Source: Anisakis pegreffii (lineage: Eukaryota > Nematoda > Chromadorea > Rhabditida > Anisakidae). Taken from it: a stretch of 64,000 bases of DNA. A program made the position numbers and the translations under genes. The notes below the pieces were generated by a model. It was not told where the DNA came from, did no database searches, and was given only the letters and a program-made list of their open reading frames with translations. Every line of letters begins with the position of its first letter. Position 1 is the first letter of the stretch. The stretch spans positions 124,001-188,000 of the forward strand of contig JAPYMA010000758.1 in NCBI GenBank assembly GCA_035041965.1, read 5' to 3'. This document shows positions 1 through 15,100 of the stretch, one piece after another.

Positions 1-115
1 TTACTTTCAGTTTGGCTGTATCTTTGCCAAAACGGTTCGCCAATGTTACCCGATATGGGCCTCCATCTGAACGTTTTGCACACGTTGTTGTCAGTTTCAC
101 ATGATCTGGTTCGAC
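1..115 (-). other. unc-22: unc-22 exon 52 (partial): end of an Ig domain
   Basis: The acceptor tttag at 116-117 is followed by GTCGAACC, continuing KIE|VEPDHVKLTTTC...AKRSDGGPYRVTLANRFGKDT. The RSDGGPY...NRFG core is the F-G region of the Ig begun in the preceding exon. The exon is cut by the window edge. Confidence 0.93.
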
Positions 116-3100
116 CTAAACATCCATTGCTTTAATGTCAACAGATATCATTGTCAAACAAAAAAATTAGGATTTCTTTTTCATTTTCAAACGTAATCTT
201 TTATTGGATATCAATAGCGTTATTCAAATTCAGTTTTTCACAGTTATCAAAGCTTTAAGGGGATGTGTACGAAATGTGCACATTGCAGCAAGAAAAAAAA
301 AGTTAATTGAGGTGGACCGAAGCAGAGTGCTACAAAAAAATGATTTGAAGTAAGAGTGAAACATGGAAACCTCAATTTTGGTTCGTTCATCTTCATATAT
401 TTCTTGAAGACCATTGAAAACTTCAGCAGTTGGTTTCGGATTTCCACCACTGAATGGTATTTTGATTTCAATCGTTTCACCAGCACGCACAGTAATATCC
501 TTGAGTGCTGATAAATCAAGACAAGGACGTTCTAACTGATCTTCAATGAGAACCATATCAGTAGGTCGGGACGGTTCACCTTCTCCAGCCGAATTGACTG
601 CCTTCACACGGAATTCGAACTGTTCTTTCTCTGGTAACGGCTCAACAACCAATCTTGTCTCCTTAACAGGTTTCTGATTGCATGGTATCCATTCATCTGT
701 ACCCGCTTTTCGCTTCTCCACAATATAACCATCAATAGCGGCACCACCATCGTCAATTGGTCTTATCCAAGTTAGCTCGGCCGAATTCTTTGTGACCTTA
801 CCAACACGTGGTTGATCTGGTGCTCCAGGTGGTACCACATAGGGTTGACACTTGGTTGGAGCGCTACTATTGCTTGCCTCGCCTTGTCCAGCAGCATTGA
901 CAGCACGAATTCTGAACTGATATATCTCACCTTCAGATAGACCAGTGATTGTCGCTTCAGTACCACGTACCATAGGCATTTTGACGGGTGTCCATTCACC
1001 ATCCTTCTTCTCAAACTTTTCTACCACATAGCCAATGATTGGTGACCCGCCATCGTCTCGAGGAGGATTCCATTTCAAGCTGATTTGATTTGTGTCATAG
1101 CCAGTAACTTCAGGTGTCGATGGTGCACCAGGTGGATTATATGGATCTTTTGCTATGACTGGTCCTCCTACTATCGGTTCGCTAAGTCCCATCATGTTTT
1201 CGGCTCTCACACGGAACTGATATTCCTTGCCGTGTTCGAGGGCTTTAACAGTGTACGAAAGCGAGCTAACGGTCTCAGGTATTCTCTCCCACACTGACGA
1301 ACCCAGTTCTTGATATTCAATTCGATATCCGGTAACTTCACTGCCTCCATCATCTGCTGGTGGTTTCCAGGCGACTGTTACACTATGTCGGCTTGTCTCT
1401 GGATACGTAATCGGTCCTTCTGGAGGTGCTGGCCGATCAATAACCGAAATTTTGATATTAGCTTCTGCGTCTCCACATGCATTAGTAGCACAAATCTTCA
1501 CTGGCCCAGAATCTGAGCGTTTACTGACTGGTATGAACAACCTGGTCTTTGATTCATCAGTTTCAACATCGCTTAAAGTAACTCCTTCCTTAACCCATTT
1601 GATTTCTGGTTGTGGAGAACCCACATATGGTACAGTAATATCAAGCGGTTCACCAGCTTTAACTCTGAATTCACGTCCATCAATACCAAGATCGAACTGT
1701 GGTGCTTCAAACATTGGTTTAGCGACGGCTACCGCCGAAGCTTCAGACGGCTGTCCAGGTCCAGCTTTATTAACAGCTTTAACTCGGTACTCATATGAGT
1801 GATTTTTCTGCACTCTATCATCACAAAATGTGGTTCCTTTAACCGGCGCTGTATTCACTTTTATCCATCTTCCAGTCTTCAAATCTTTTCGTTCAATATC
1901 GTAATGCGAGATCGGATTGCCTCCATCATCTCTTGGTGGTTGCCACTCGATTTCGATATGATCGTAATCTCGATCTGTTACTTCCGGTTTTCCTGGTTTT
2001 CCTGGTGTTCCGAATGGATCCTTTGCAAGTACAGCAGCATCTGTAGTTAACGGATCTGAACGGCCATTGACGTTCTCGGCCATAACTCGGAATTCATATT
2101 CGTGTCCTTCTTCTAATTTTGATACAATACAGCTGGTGCCGGGAACGAAACTCGACACAGGAACCCAAGCATTAGTTTTCACATCACGTTTCTCAACAAC
2201 ATAATTTGTAATTTCAGCACCACCATCGTCTTCTGGTGGTTTCCATGTGAGAACGCAACCGTCCTTTGTAACATCAGACACTTCAATTGGGCCACACGGT
2301 TCGGCTGGTTTATCTTGCACATTCACTTCAAATGTTCCTGTTGCTTCACCGAGTTCGTTCTTCAATTTCAAAGTATAGATACCGCTTTCCGAGCGTTTCG
2401 CTGCAGGGAAGAAAATAGTTGTGATACCAGGTTTTGAGTTAACCAACAGCTCAGGTTGTAACGGCTGATTCTCTTTGAATTCCCAATCCACAGTTGGGTC
2501 GGGTGAACCAATGAATTCAGCTTCAACCGTTAACGCAAGGCCAGCTTTCACTTTGAATTTGCGATTTTGTGAGGTTATTTCTGGCTTAACATACCGAGCC
2601 TTTGCCATTTGCGCATCACTTGGCTCTGAGGGATCTGAGGGACCTGCTTCATTAACAGCGACTACTCTGAATTCGTATTCAGTGCCCGGTTTGAGGCCTG
2701 TAGCCGAGAAACTCGTCCTTGCACCCTTAGTTTTACCAGCCTCGATCCATGTCGAACTACCTTTCTCTTTCTTTTCAATAATATATTGTTTGATTGCAGA
2801 TCCACCGTTATCACTAGGAGGCTGCCATTCAATGTCAATACGATCTTTATCCCAGTCAACCACTTCTGGTTTAGACGTTGGATTTGGCACATCAAACGGA
2901 TTTTTAGCAATCATCTCTTCACTTTCCAGTGGCTTTGACTCACCTTGTAGATTTATCGCCTTAACACGGAATTTGTATTCCTTTCCATTAATCAGTTTTG
3001 TCACTTTGGCATTGCAGTCTGGTACACGACCAACTTCTTGCCATACACCACGCGTAGTATCCATTTTTTCAACAACATATTGAACTATATCTGAGCCACC

Positions 3101-6100
3101 ATCATCGGCCGGAGGTTTCCATGCTAAGGTACAACCATCTTTATGTACATCAGCTATTTTCACTGGTCCTTGTGGAGCATCCGGTACGTCGAGAACTGTC
3201 ACTGAGCATGATGCACGATCTTTGCCATGCTCATTTTCCACCGTAATCGTGTAAATACCCGTATCTCCTCGGACTGATGATTCAATTCTGATTTCATCAC
3301 GTTTTTCTTTCGACGTAACTGTCACGTGCTCATTGCTTTCAAGCGATTTGTCATTGACTTTCCATGATGCTTTTGGCGTTGGTTCGCCTTCAAAGTCAAC
3401 ATTAATATTAATCGGAGTTCCGGCTCGAACACGAATATCCAACAGTCCAGCGATATTGATTTTAGGTGCCAATTTACGGGGCTTCGCAATGACATCACCG
3501 GTTGCATCTGAAGGTTCACCTTTACCAGCCTTGTTCACTGCTGTCACTCTAAACTGATACGTTTCGCCCGCAACAAGATTCGGTGCAGTTCCTTTTGTTT
3601 CAGTGCCAGGTACAGTTGCACACGTAATCCAGTCACCGAATTTATCCTTCTTTTCTATTATGTAACTCTCAATTGGTGCACCACCATCATTTGCTGGTGC
3701 TTTCCACTCCAAATCAACGTGATCTTTATCCCAGTCAACTGGAGTAACATCAGTGGGTTTGCCAGGTTCATCGAATGGATTCTTGGCCGTGATAGATGAG
3801 AGGGTTGTTAACGGTTCAGACTGTCCCTGCCGATTAACCGCCTTGACACGGAATTTGTACTGCTGACCTTCAACGAGTTTATTAACTCGCAGTGTTGTAT
3901 CAGATGTTTCACCACACGGTACCCAGCGTCCACCTGCTTCTTGCTTTTCAACAACATAATGCGATATTGGTGAACCACCATCATCGTCAGGTTCATTCCA
4001 AGATAACGTGCATCCTTCTTTGGTCACATCTCTCACATCGAGTGGACCGTTTGGTGAACCCGGAACATCAAGTACAACAACCTTAACTTCTGCTTCATCC
4101 TTACCACTTTCATTGGTAGCGACGATTTTATACATACCACTATCGAGACGATTCGAAGAGGTTGTTTTCAACTTGGTATTATGCTCAGTACTGTTATCAA
4201 TTTTGGTGTGTTCAGATGATGTGAGCGGTGTTTCGTTAATGAACCATGCGATCTTCGGGTTTGGTTCACCCTCAACATTCACGTTGAATTCGATTGTTTC
4301 ACCCGCTTTCACTCTCACTTCGAGGAGTGTTGAACGGTCGATCTTCGGCGCTAAATGTCGTGGTTTTGCAACGATAGAACGGCTGGGATCTGATGGCGTG
4401 GATGCACCAGCTTTATTGATCGCTTTCACTCGGAATTGATATGTTGCACCAGCTTTCAGATGTCCAACGGTGGCTTTCGTTTGTTCTGCAGGTACTTCTT
4501 CTGCGTATTCCCACTCTCCGTTGGCGAGCTTCTTTTCGATGACATATTTTTCGATTGGTGCACCACCGTCACTCACTGGTGGTGTCCATTCTAAGTCAAC
4601 ATGGTCTTTGTCCCAGTCAGTTATTTCTGGTGTTCCTGGTTTATCAGCTGTATCGAACGGATCTTTCGCTATGATCGGTTTGCTTGCCTCGAGTGCATCT
4701 GAATCACCGTATCGATTCACTGCTTTCACACGGAATTTATACTCATGTCCTGCAGTCAGATCAGTCACCTTGAATTTCGTTCCAACTGGTTCACCACAAA
4801 CTGTCCATCGTCCAGTACTCGTATCTTGTTTTTCCACCACATAGTGGGTAATCTCAGCTCCACCGTCATCATCGGGCTCCTTCCATTCCAAGGTGCATCC
4901 ATTTTTGTTAATATCGCTTATCTCAAGCGGTCCTTTGGGATCACTTGGTCTATCCAAGACTGTCACCTTAACTTCAGCCGTATCTTCACCACTCTCATTC
5001 TTCGCTGTTATCAAATAAACACCCGTATCAGAACGTAATGCTCTTTTCACAGCGAATTTTGTCTTGTACGGAACATTGTCAACTTTCATGCGATCACTCG
5101 ATTCAACTGGTTCACCCTGGAATGTCCAAACCACTTCTGGAGGTGGTTCACCTGAGACGGGAATATTCAACTGGAAGTCTGTTCCTGCTCTCACTTTTAT
5201 CTCCTCAATGGCGCTACGATCAATTTTCGGAGCCAAATGACGAGGTTTAGCGATCACGGAATCACTTGGTTCAGACGGCTCGCCAACGCCAGCCTTGTTC
5301 TTCGCTCGAATTCTGAACTCGTATTCCTCTCCCTCTTTCAGGTTTGCAACTGTTGCACTCAACTGACCAGCCGGAACTTGCATAGCTTCTTTCCAGGAAG
5401 GTGAATATTTTTCTTTCACTTCAATAACGTATCCATCAATTGGCGCACCACCATCGTTCGTTGGTGCATTCCATTTTAAATCCACATGATCCTTATCCCA
5501 GTCCACCAATTCCGGTTTACTTGTTTTACCTGCAAACAAGCAAATATTCTCGACTATTCTTTCAACTCATTCTAGGGTGGTGCTCTTCTATGCTATCAGT
5601 TCAATCTCTATAGCCGAGAGAGAGTCAAATGATTGAGATCAGCATTCGGAAATCTCCTTTTAGAACACATTTCCATTGAATCAACGAATGTCATTTAAAA
5701 TTTGTTTGTTTCACCGTGTATTTCGAGGACAGTTTTTTTTGAAAAAATGCGAGAATGACATAATTGTGATGACAGAAATGATATTACCAGGAACATCGTA
5801 TGGATTCTTTGCAAGAGTAGAACCAAGTGTCTCTAATGGTTCAGATTCTCCTTCAGCATTCACTGCAGATACTCGGAATTTATATTCATGCCCTTGAATA
5901 AGACCATCCACAACAGCTTGCGTTTTTGATCCGTCAACCTAAAATTCCCATTACTTCATGAAAAAATTTCGTGAGTGCTCAAACTTTTGAGTTGTTGCAT
6001 TCATTCCGACATTCCGGCATAAATTCTAACATATTCACATGTGTATCAATCACATTGTCAAGTTATCCAATTATCTCAGTGTTACAATAGAGCAAATTAT

Positions 6101-9100
6101 CAGCGAATGAAAATGAATAGCAAAAATGTGGCACCTTTGTGCATGGTACCCAATGACCAGTCTCCGCATCGAGCTTTTCAATGACGTAATTTTCAATAGG
6201 TATTCCACCGTCATCGGCAGGAGGTTTCCAGTCGAGTGTCATGTGGTCAGCGTAAACATCCGAAACATTCAATGGACCTTCAGGTGCTGATGGTTTGTCT
6301 AAAATGCATCAAATTTCATTGTAGATGATTATTGGGCATGTTATTGTCATCGTGAACAGATATCAAATCGAAAATCTATGCTTAAGCAAATATGAAACGA
6401 GGATTGATTTGTTGCATTAGCGTATCAGTCTTCATCAATTTACTGCATAAAATCATATATGAACAAAAATAGCCATCATACTTGGCTGGATAAATTGGAA
6501 CTGCTCATCGTAATCACTGTGCAAGCAGTCGGTTAGATGTTATAAAATCATTCCAAGAATGAAAGGAATAAAATGCGGATGCTGAACATACCGATCACAT
6601 TCACTTCAACAACAGCCGTATCTTCACCGTTGATATTCGTCGCACGAATTGTAAATTTACCACTGTCAGATCTTTCAGCAGCACGAATTTGCAGTTTAGT
6701 GCGATATTCTTGATTATCAAGCTTCACTCGACCACCGTGACGTATCTCACGTCCATCTGGATTGAGCCACGTTATTTCTGGTGGTGGTTCGCCTTCGACT
6801 GGAACCGCAAAGTTGATCGTTTGTCCAGCCTTGATCTTGATCGGCATCAACGCGCTACGATCGATTTTCGGTGGAACTAAAAGGAAAATGAAGTTTAGTT
6901 CTGACCATTTACCCAGAGAACAGTACATCGCATGATTAGCTGAAGTGAAATAACGGGATTTTTCTGAAATTAATGGTAAGTAATGATTATTTTCCTTACT
7001 ATCTCCCCGTTCCTGCAAATCATCTAGAAAGTTTGATCGAATTTCCATGGAGTTTATCGTTTCTGTTCCCACTTCTCTGCGACTTGACTAATTCCGTTAA
7101 AGCATTTCGAAAGTAACAAATAAACAAGAACGAACGATTTCTTGGTTTTGCAATGACCGCTGGACTTGGATCACTTGGATCCGATGGTCCTCCTTTGTTG
7201 ACGGCAATCACACGGAATTCATACTCTTCACCAGGCGTTAGATCCGGAACCGTACCGTTTGTCGAATCACCCGGAACGGTTACAGCCGGCTCCCATCTGA
7301 AATATTTCCAAATGCGTAAGTGCCGCTTCTTATATGTATATGGCTTTATCAGGTTGCGTAGAATTTGCACATCAACCGACAATGTTGTGGATTCTGTGCA
7401 ACATAATGACAATAAAATAATTCAGTCGGTTTGAAATGAATATGGATGTCCATACTCGACGAATGCAATGGAACGTTTCAGTGGTGTTCACCAAAATATT
7501 GGATTCGAAAGTAATTAATTCCCAAACTAATCGAATCCATATTTTGTCACTTATAATTGCTGCATTAACGCACACATTCATAGGTATTGTATACGTACCG
7601 TCCATATTTGGTTCTCTTTTCAATTTGATATTCCTGAATCGGTGCCCCACCGTCACTGACTGGTTTTGTCCATTGCAAATCCACATGATCCTTGTCCCAA
7701 TCAACGGGAGTTGGTCGTCCCGGCTTATCTGGCTTATCGAACGGATTCTTTGCTTGTATGGTTTCGTCAGTTTCGAGCGGCTCAGAACTGCCTTCGCTAT
7801 TCACTGCTTTCACACGGAATTTGTAATGTTTATCTTTGGTGAGTCCTTCAGCAGTGAATATCGTATCTTTGGTACGTCCACAAGGTACCCATATTCCATC
7901 CTTTGTATCCATGCGTTCTACCTCATACTGAAATCATAATAACCTCATTACTACTGGAAGTAAAATTCTTGTATTCGGATTGTATTTTACTTGATGATCA
8001 GTCAGATGACCAATCAAACTCATTCCATGCCATAACACATCACATATGAATTGGACGGTTGAAGAAGTTCGTTTGATCGATAGTTGCGTCACAAAATTCT
8101 CATAGTAAATGATTCAACCTGTGGCAATTACCATATCAGTTGTTGTATAATATCATTAATCATTCGTTACTGTTTTGAAATCATCTTGTGCAATACTTTA
8201 GTGTTGTTATGTACATAGAAGACTATTCCTAGGAAGTTCTCTAAAACACATTTATGTATTCATTTGATCAACTGCTTTTAAAACGGAAATAACATCAACT
8301 CACATGATCAATCGGCTCTCCACCATCGTCCTCAGGCGGCTTCCAGTCGAGAGTGGCTCTGTCCTCAAATACATCTTTAACACCAAGAGGTCCAACAGGC
8401 TTGCTTGGTTTTCCTTTAACCTTTATGTCAATGGTCACTGTATCTGTTCCGCTTTCGTTTGTTGCTGTTATCGTATATTTGCCAGTTTGCTTTCTAAAAT
8501 CATTTTTCGAGGTAAATTTTGAATGAAGAAACAAGAAAAAAACGAAAAAGAAGTTTCATTTGAAGGATCGCATAACAAATTTTCAAATAGTGCTACGACA
8601 AAATATTGAGTACTCGAGTGTATCTTTCTAAAAACATAACAGATTATTAATTAAGTATTAATAGATTATTAATCATTAACCTAATCGCTTTTCCAATGGT
8701 GAATTTACTCAGATAGTCACTGTTATCGATGACAACACCACTCTGAACCGGTTTACCGTTGCATGCCCATGTTACGGTTGGTGGTGGCTCTCCATCAACG
8801 TGCACCACAAACTTAATCGTTTGACCAACCTTTATCACTGTATCGTGTAGATCCTCACGATGTATACGTGGTGCCACTGAATTATCCATCATTTCTTTAC
8901 ATCATTCTTCAGCAAAATTTATTACTGTTGGTATTTTTATTCTATTACTTATGAATGTTCGTCTGATCGTACATTTTGTGAATTTGCAAATCACGTTAAG
9001 ATGTAATTTGACGGTAAAAAAAGAGTACTTTCAATAGACTACGAAAAAAAGATAAAATTGCTGATGAATCCAAATTCCAGAATTGGATGCAACATGAACT

Positions 9101-12100
9101 CACAATGTCTCGGTTTTGCGATAACACGATCGCTTGGTTCAGATGGTTCACCTTTACCAGCCTTATTCTTAGCAATTATTCTGAACTGATATTCCTCGCC
9201 TTCTTTCAAATTAGGAACAGTTGCTGTCGTTTGATCACCTTTCACCTGAAACAGAATTACCAATATTCCCTCTTCATACTAATCGCGATAGCAATCAATT
9301 TTGATAGAGTTCACATTCATTTTTGTCTAAAGCACTATACATTTTTGATTGCAAAAATCATTCTTTCCTTCTTCAACCAGATTCACACTTATAATCAGCA
9401 CGTTACGTTGACTATAAGCTACTTTTCACCCATTCAGCAAGCCTATTGCATAATGCTGTTGGTTTTATCGCCTGACAGATGAACTGATGCGTCATGACTT
9501 TTGAAGCAATCTAAATATGCGTTTTGCTACATGCAAAAGCATCAATTTAGAATAACAACGTTATTGACTGCGATTATAATTTGGTACGTCAATAAAATCA
9601 CTCTTATTTCTCATGTAATTTCATCGAAAGTTCACAATTTCTGACTATCGTAACGATGAATAAAAGCTAACAGTTATCGCTTCCTCCCAACGACCACGCT
9701 CGTCTTTCTTTTCGATGATGTACTCCTGGATCGGTGAACCACCGTCATCCGGTGCATCCCATTTCAAGTCCACATGATCTTTATCCCAATCCACCAATTC
9801 TGGTTTATTGCTTTTTCCAGGTACATCATACGGGTTTTTGGCCAGTATGCCATCACCTTCCGTTGTCAATGCATCCGATTCACCTTCCTTATTGACTGCT
9901 CTTACTCGGAACTGAAAGCAATAGATATCAGGCCAGTCTATGATTCTTATACTTCAATTCAAAATTATGTCAGTGAATTGCTAATTCGGGTGACGTGAAT
10001 TACACTGAGTTGAATTGAATGTAACAAAATTTGGTATTTGACTCGCAGTCACGAGTTAACAAGTGAGGATTATTAATCATTCAGAATTATACGATCAAAT
10101 CAAAGTGTGTAAGATGTAGAATATTAAAATAATGAGTTGAGCAATGGTATTAACAACAAACCTGATATGTTTTTCCGCCTTGTAAATTCTGAACTGTAGC
10201 CTTAGTGTCAGTTGCTTTACCACAAGGAACCCAACGACCAGTGGCAAGATCCATTTTTTCGATCTCATAGTGATCAATCGGACAACCACCATCGTCCAAT
10301 GGTGGTTTCCATTCCAGATTCATATGGTCTTCATGCACATCAGACACCTCCAATGGTCCTAAAACACCAACAATAGCCATTTCACTGGGTTAACCGAATT
10401 CGAAATTATTGAAAGATTGCGGAGTGCTTAAACATCACCTGCGATATCTGCATCATATATATGAGAAAGGTGCATGGTATAACATATCATATCTTCCTCA
10501 TGGAACGAAAAAGCATGTGCGAATAGTTTTGTGTGCACGAAACGAACCTTCTGGAGCGGATGGTCGTCCCAAAACCATGATTTCAATACTGTGTTGATCG
10601 GTACCGTTGATATTGGTTGCAGTTAAGGTATATTTACCAGCATGTTTGCGAGTTGCGTTTGTTAAAACAAAACGTGTTCGATACTCTTCGTTTGTGATCT
10701 GCAATGTATTCTTTCTCATTCCCATATGAGTCCAGCGAAAGTAGGATTAATTCATAATATTCATGTAATTAATTGAAACTAATTTGATGGTTTATTCAAA
10801 TATGAATTCGGTCAAACAGAATCAATTGATTAATCACCTTGATCCTAGCATCATCAGTAATTGGTTTGTCACCAAACGACCATATGGTTTCTGGTGGCGG
10901 TTCACCTTGTACCGGAACATCGAATTCACACTTTTGTCCAACCTTTATTGTTATCGACTTCATTGCTTCACGATCGATGTGAGGTTTCACTGCAATTTCT
11001 CATTTATTCTAATCATATTTTGTGATGTTCAATGGAGTATACAAGTAACTAGTCGCCTCTATACGACGATTTTTGCCTTAGCTATTCCCTCATTTTACTT
11101 CTTTCTCATTTCGACTGCGCCTTACGCTCCCCCAACAAAAACTGACATTCTGAGTAGGTCAACTCTGTTTTATTCAGAAAAAGCTACTTGCTTCATGAGG
11201 ATTTGAATGAATGATTTTGGTGAAAACAAATAAGATTAAAAACGAGCGTACAGTTGCGATGCTTGGCAATGACACGTCTACTTGGCTCAGATGCCTCTCC
11301 GGGTCCAGCTTTATTGACTGCTCGAATACGGAATTGATATTCTTCACCCTCTTTCAAGTCACGAATCTCTGCTTCGCACACTGGGCCGTCAGTTTTACCA
11401 CATTCAACCCAGTCTCTAGCATGCTTACTCTTCTTCTCGATCACATAGCCTGTTATTGGTGCACCACCATCCTTAAATCAAGAATCACTGAAGCGCTGAA
11501 GAATGAATTCATGGCATGATCCTTCGAGTGCTCTTGGTGAAATCATTCATTTCGAACATGTTTTGGACGAATGAATTGAGAAACGAACATTACTACTGCT
11601 ATATTTTGATATTTTTAATCAGCACACGCGTTTGCTGATGATTGAACGAATGAAGACCATAAAAAACAAATAAAAAATGCTCGGAAATCCTGCTTACATT
11701 TGCAGGTGGTTCCCATTTCAGATTCACTCTGTCTATATCCCAGTCTGTGATTTCTGGTGCATCTGGCTTGCCTGGTTCATCTGCAACTCGAAATAAAATT
11801 GTTTTTTGATGAGCATTCGAAGTACAACGTCTGTTCTTTATACGTGGAACAAAAGGGAGGACTTTTGTGATAGGTGGAATAATATCTGAAGAAGAGCAAC
11901 GACGAACCATAAGGATTTTTGGCCAAAGTAGCAGTTTCAGTGCTCAATGGATCACTGGCGCCTTCACGATTAACTGCTTTTACACGGAATTGATAAGATT
12001 GTCCTTTTTTCAGACCATCAATGTGCGCTTTAGTATCTTTTACTTTAGCACATGGTACCCAGCGACCTGTGTCCGTGTCCATCTTTTCCACTTCATAATA

Positions 12101-15100
12101 CTCTATTGGTTCACCACCATCATCTTCTGGTGGATTCCATGCTAGCTTACAGTTATCTTCAAATACATCCGATACCTTAAACAACACGATTATGTACCCC
12201 GAAATCGCATCGCATCATGCAACATAATAAAATGTACATTAGTATATGAGAAATGATCACATTCATCAGGTTTCATGAATATCAAATCTATTTAATGAAA
12301 TTGAAACACTTCGCTTGACCAGGATTATAAACGAAACTGAGCAGTTGAACAGAAAACGAAACCAACTTGAAGAGGTCCTTTTGGTTTGCTAGGTCGGTCG
12401 AGAACAGTTAGTTCAGCACACTCAGTATCTTTGCCTTTCGAGTTGGTCACTGTCAAACGATATTTGCCACAGTCAGCACGAGCAGCTGATGAAATGCATA
12501 TGATCGTGTGGTCATGTTTTGTTTTTTCGATCTGCAATTGAGCGATTATGAAATATCTCTGATATAATGGTCAGTTAATGAGATGAACGGTTACAATCCG
12601 GAGAAGAACATTTGAAAAGAACGCTTTTTGATGAGAACTAATCAAATCGTGGGAAATAAAGAAGTGAGATACCTGAAGAGTTCCCTTGCTGGTCAACGGC
12701 TGATCATTCTTGGTCCATTGAACGGCTGGTGCAGGTTCACCACCAAACTGAATATCCCATCGAACTGTTTGTCCAGCTTTGACTGTTATACTCTTGAGAG
12801 ACTCATGATGCAGCCATGCCGGAACTGCAATTTACAATTGTTAGTGTTATCTCTCCAATTGTTTGCAATAAGATGTTCACCCTTTTAGCTGAGCAATGAA
12901 TATCAATCATAGGTTAGTTGATATCAAATGAGTTAATGGAATGAAAGCAGCATTACCAAATTTGGGTTTAGCCACTTGTTTCTCGGATGGCTCACTGGGA
13001 TGTCCTGGGCCAGCCTTATTGACTGCACGCACTCGGAATTGATATTCTTCTCCTTCCTTCAAATTTCTCACAGATGCTGTCGTTGCTGCAAATTGAATTT
13101 CATCACCAACTTGAGGTGAGTAACTCATTTTGATACCACTCGTTTCATTTCTTTAAAACTGATTTGTGCTTTCTTGATTTGTTTGGTTCCATGATGAATT
13201 TACTTCAATCAAGATTATTCCACCGTATCAGAAGATTCTAAAACGACCATGAAGAAGGCATCAACGATAAAGGCGATGTAGTAATCTAACATGGTGATCT
13301 AGCGCACTCGACCCATTCACGAGTAGCCGGATCTTTCTTCTCGATGATATATTCTTCAATTGGTGCTCCACCGTCTCGGGTGGGTGGCTCCCAAGCCAAA
13401 TCTATACGATCCGCATCATAATCTGTTATTTGAGGACGACCAGGCTTTCCGGGCTCATCCCAAGGATCTTTGATTTGCACGTACTGATCCGTTGATAACG
13501 GCTCAGATTCACCCTCCTTGTTCACTGCTTTCACTCTGAAATACCCGCATTGATCACTTCTTCACATACGAATGCTCCTATGAAGTGCTCATTGATCGCT
13601 TGTTACTGATTTCCGAAATGAAATCAGCGATCCATCCAATCACATATATTTTAACGGACTGTTCACACGACCACAGAAACTTAAACGCATGCACATCATC
13701 AGCAGGCAATCATTCACCTGAACTTGTAATTGCCCTTATTCTTCAGTCCTTTAACCAACATTTTGGTTTCATTTGGTGAAACACTACCAATCTTCACGAA
13801 TTTGCCCTTCTCATCCAAATCTTGTGCTTCGACAATATACTCTATAAACAATATCTCTTATTGACCCTTCAAGTATCATAAACGACTGAAAAAGCATATA
13901 AAAAATACTCAATTGCATAGACTCAATAGTAATCCGATTTCATTCAACTGCTTCAAATTACTCGATGAATGCATTCGAGTAACTGTTATGAATGCACGAC
14001 ACATTCATTGATTCATAATTACATAAAATGAGAATATTCGCTAACGATGATAACAATAACGATAATATGACTAAAAATTAGGTGAACAGTCGACGAAACC
14101 TTGCAATGGTTCTCCTCCGTCATCATCCGGTGGTTTCCAGTCGAGCGTACAACCATCTCCGCAGATTTCGGTGACATTCAACGGTCCATTCGGTGCGGTT
14201 GGCTTAGATATAACGGTTACTGTGGCAGTTGATTCACAAGTGCCACTCGCATTCTTCAGTTTTATCACAAATTTGCCAGAATCTGATCGTTTCGCATCTT
14301 CTATCTGAAATGTTTCTGTGAAAAGCCAGTTCAACCTATCAAACACACCTCTTCCGTCAATAACATTTGTGATGGATCCGTTGAACTCATAAAAATCAAG
14401 CTGTAATTAAGAAGTTTGTATGTAGACATTGTATGAGTCTAATGGACAAACTGCGATTAGTTTATGTGCTCAGTTAATTGCAACGTTCAATAAAAGCGAT
14501 AGCAGCTCACCTTCAGAGTGTGTTTGTATCTCTCAGAAACCATTTTACATCGTCCGGCTGCTTTCAACGGCTTTCCATTGACTGTCCACGTTATTTCAGG
14601 TGTTGGCTCGCCCTTTATTGGTATCTCGTATTTGATTGTTTCACCTACTTTCAAACGCAAATCCTTTATGCCCCCATCTGGGAAACTGGGTGCTTCTGAA
14701 AGTTTTTCATATTTGTTTATTAGAAGGTAAGCACATTAAAATGATACGATAAAAACTGCACGAAAGAAAATATGTTATGTGAATTGCTCGCACCTGGTTT
14801 AGCCATGATCTTGAATGGTCGTCCATGATCGCAAGGGTCACCAGGACCAGCTTTGTTGACAGCACGGACCCGATAATAGTACTCTTTGCCTTCTACCACT
14901 TTATCATCAAGTAACGAGAATGTGCTTCTTGAATCTCCGGCCGGTACAGTCACAGTACCAACTTCACTCCACTCTTTTTCCGACTTATTACGTCGTTCCA
15001 CGATGTAACTTTCGATTGGTGCACCGCCGTCGTTTTCGGGTGGTTGCCACTCAAGTAGCAATGATTCTTTTCCAATATCTGCTGCTTTCATATTTTTTGG

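Noticed and set aside
1085..5250. Many plus-strand ORFs of 60-202 codons opposite the big twitchin exon (for example 2475-3083)
   Set aside because: They are antisense shadows of the Fn3/Ig coding sequence; repeated domains make the same open antisense frame recur. No start context, splice sites or recognisable domain.
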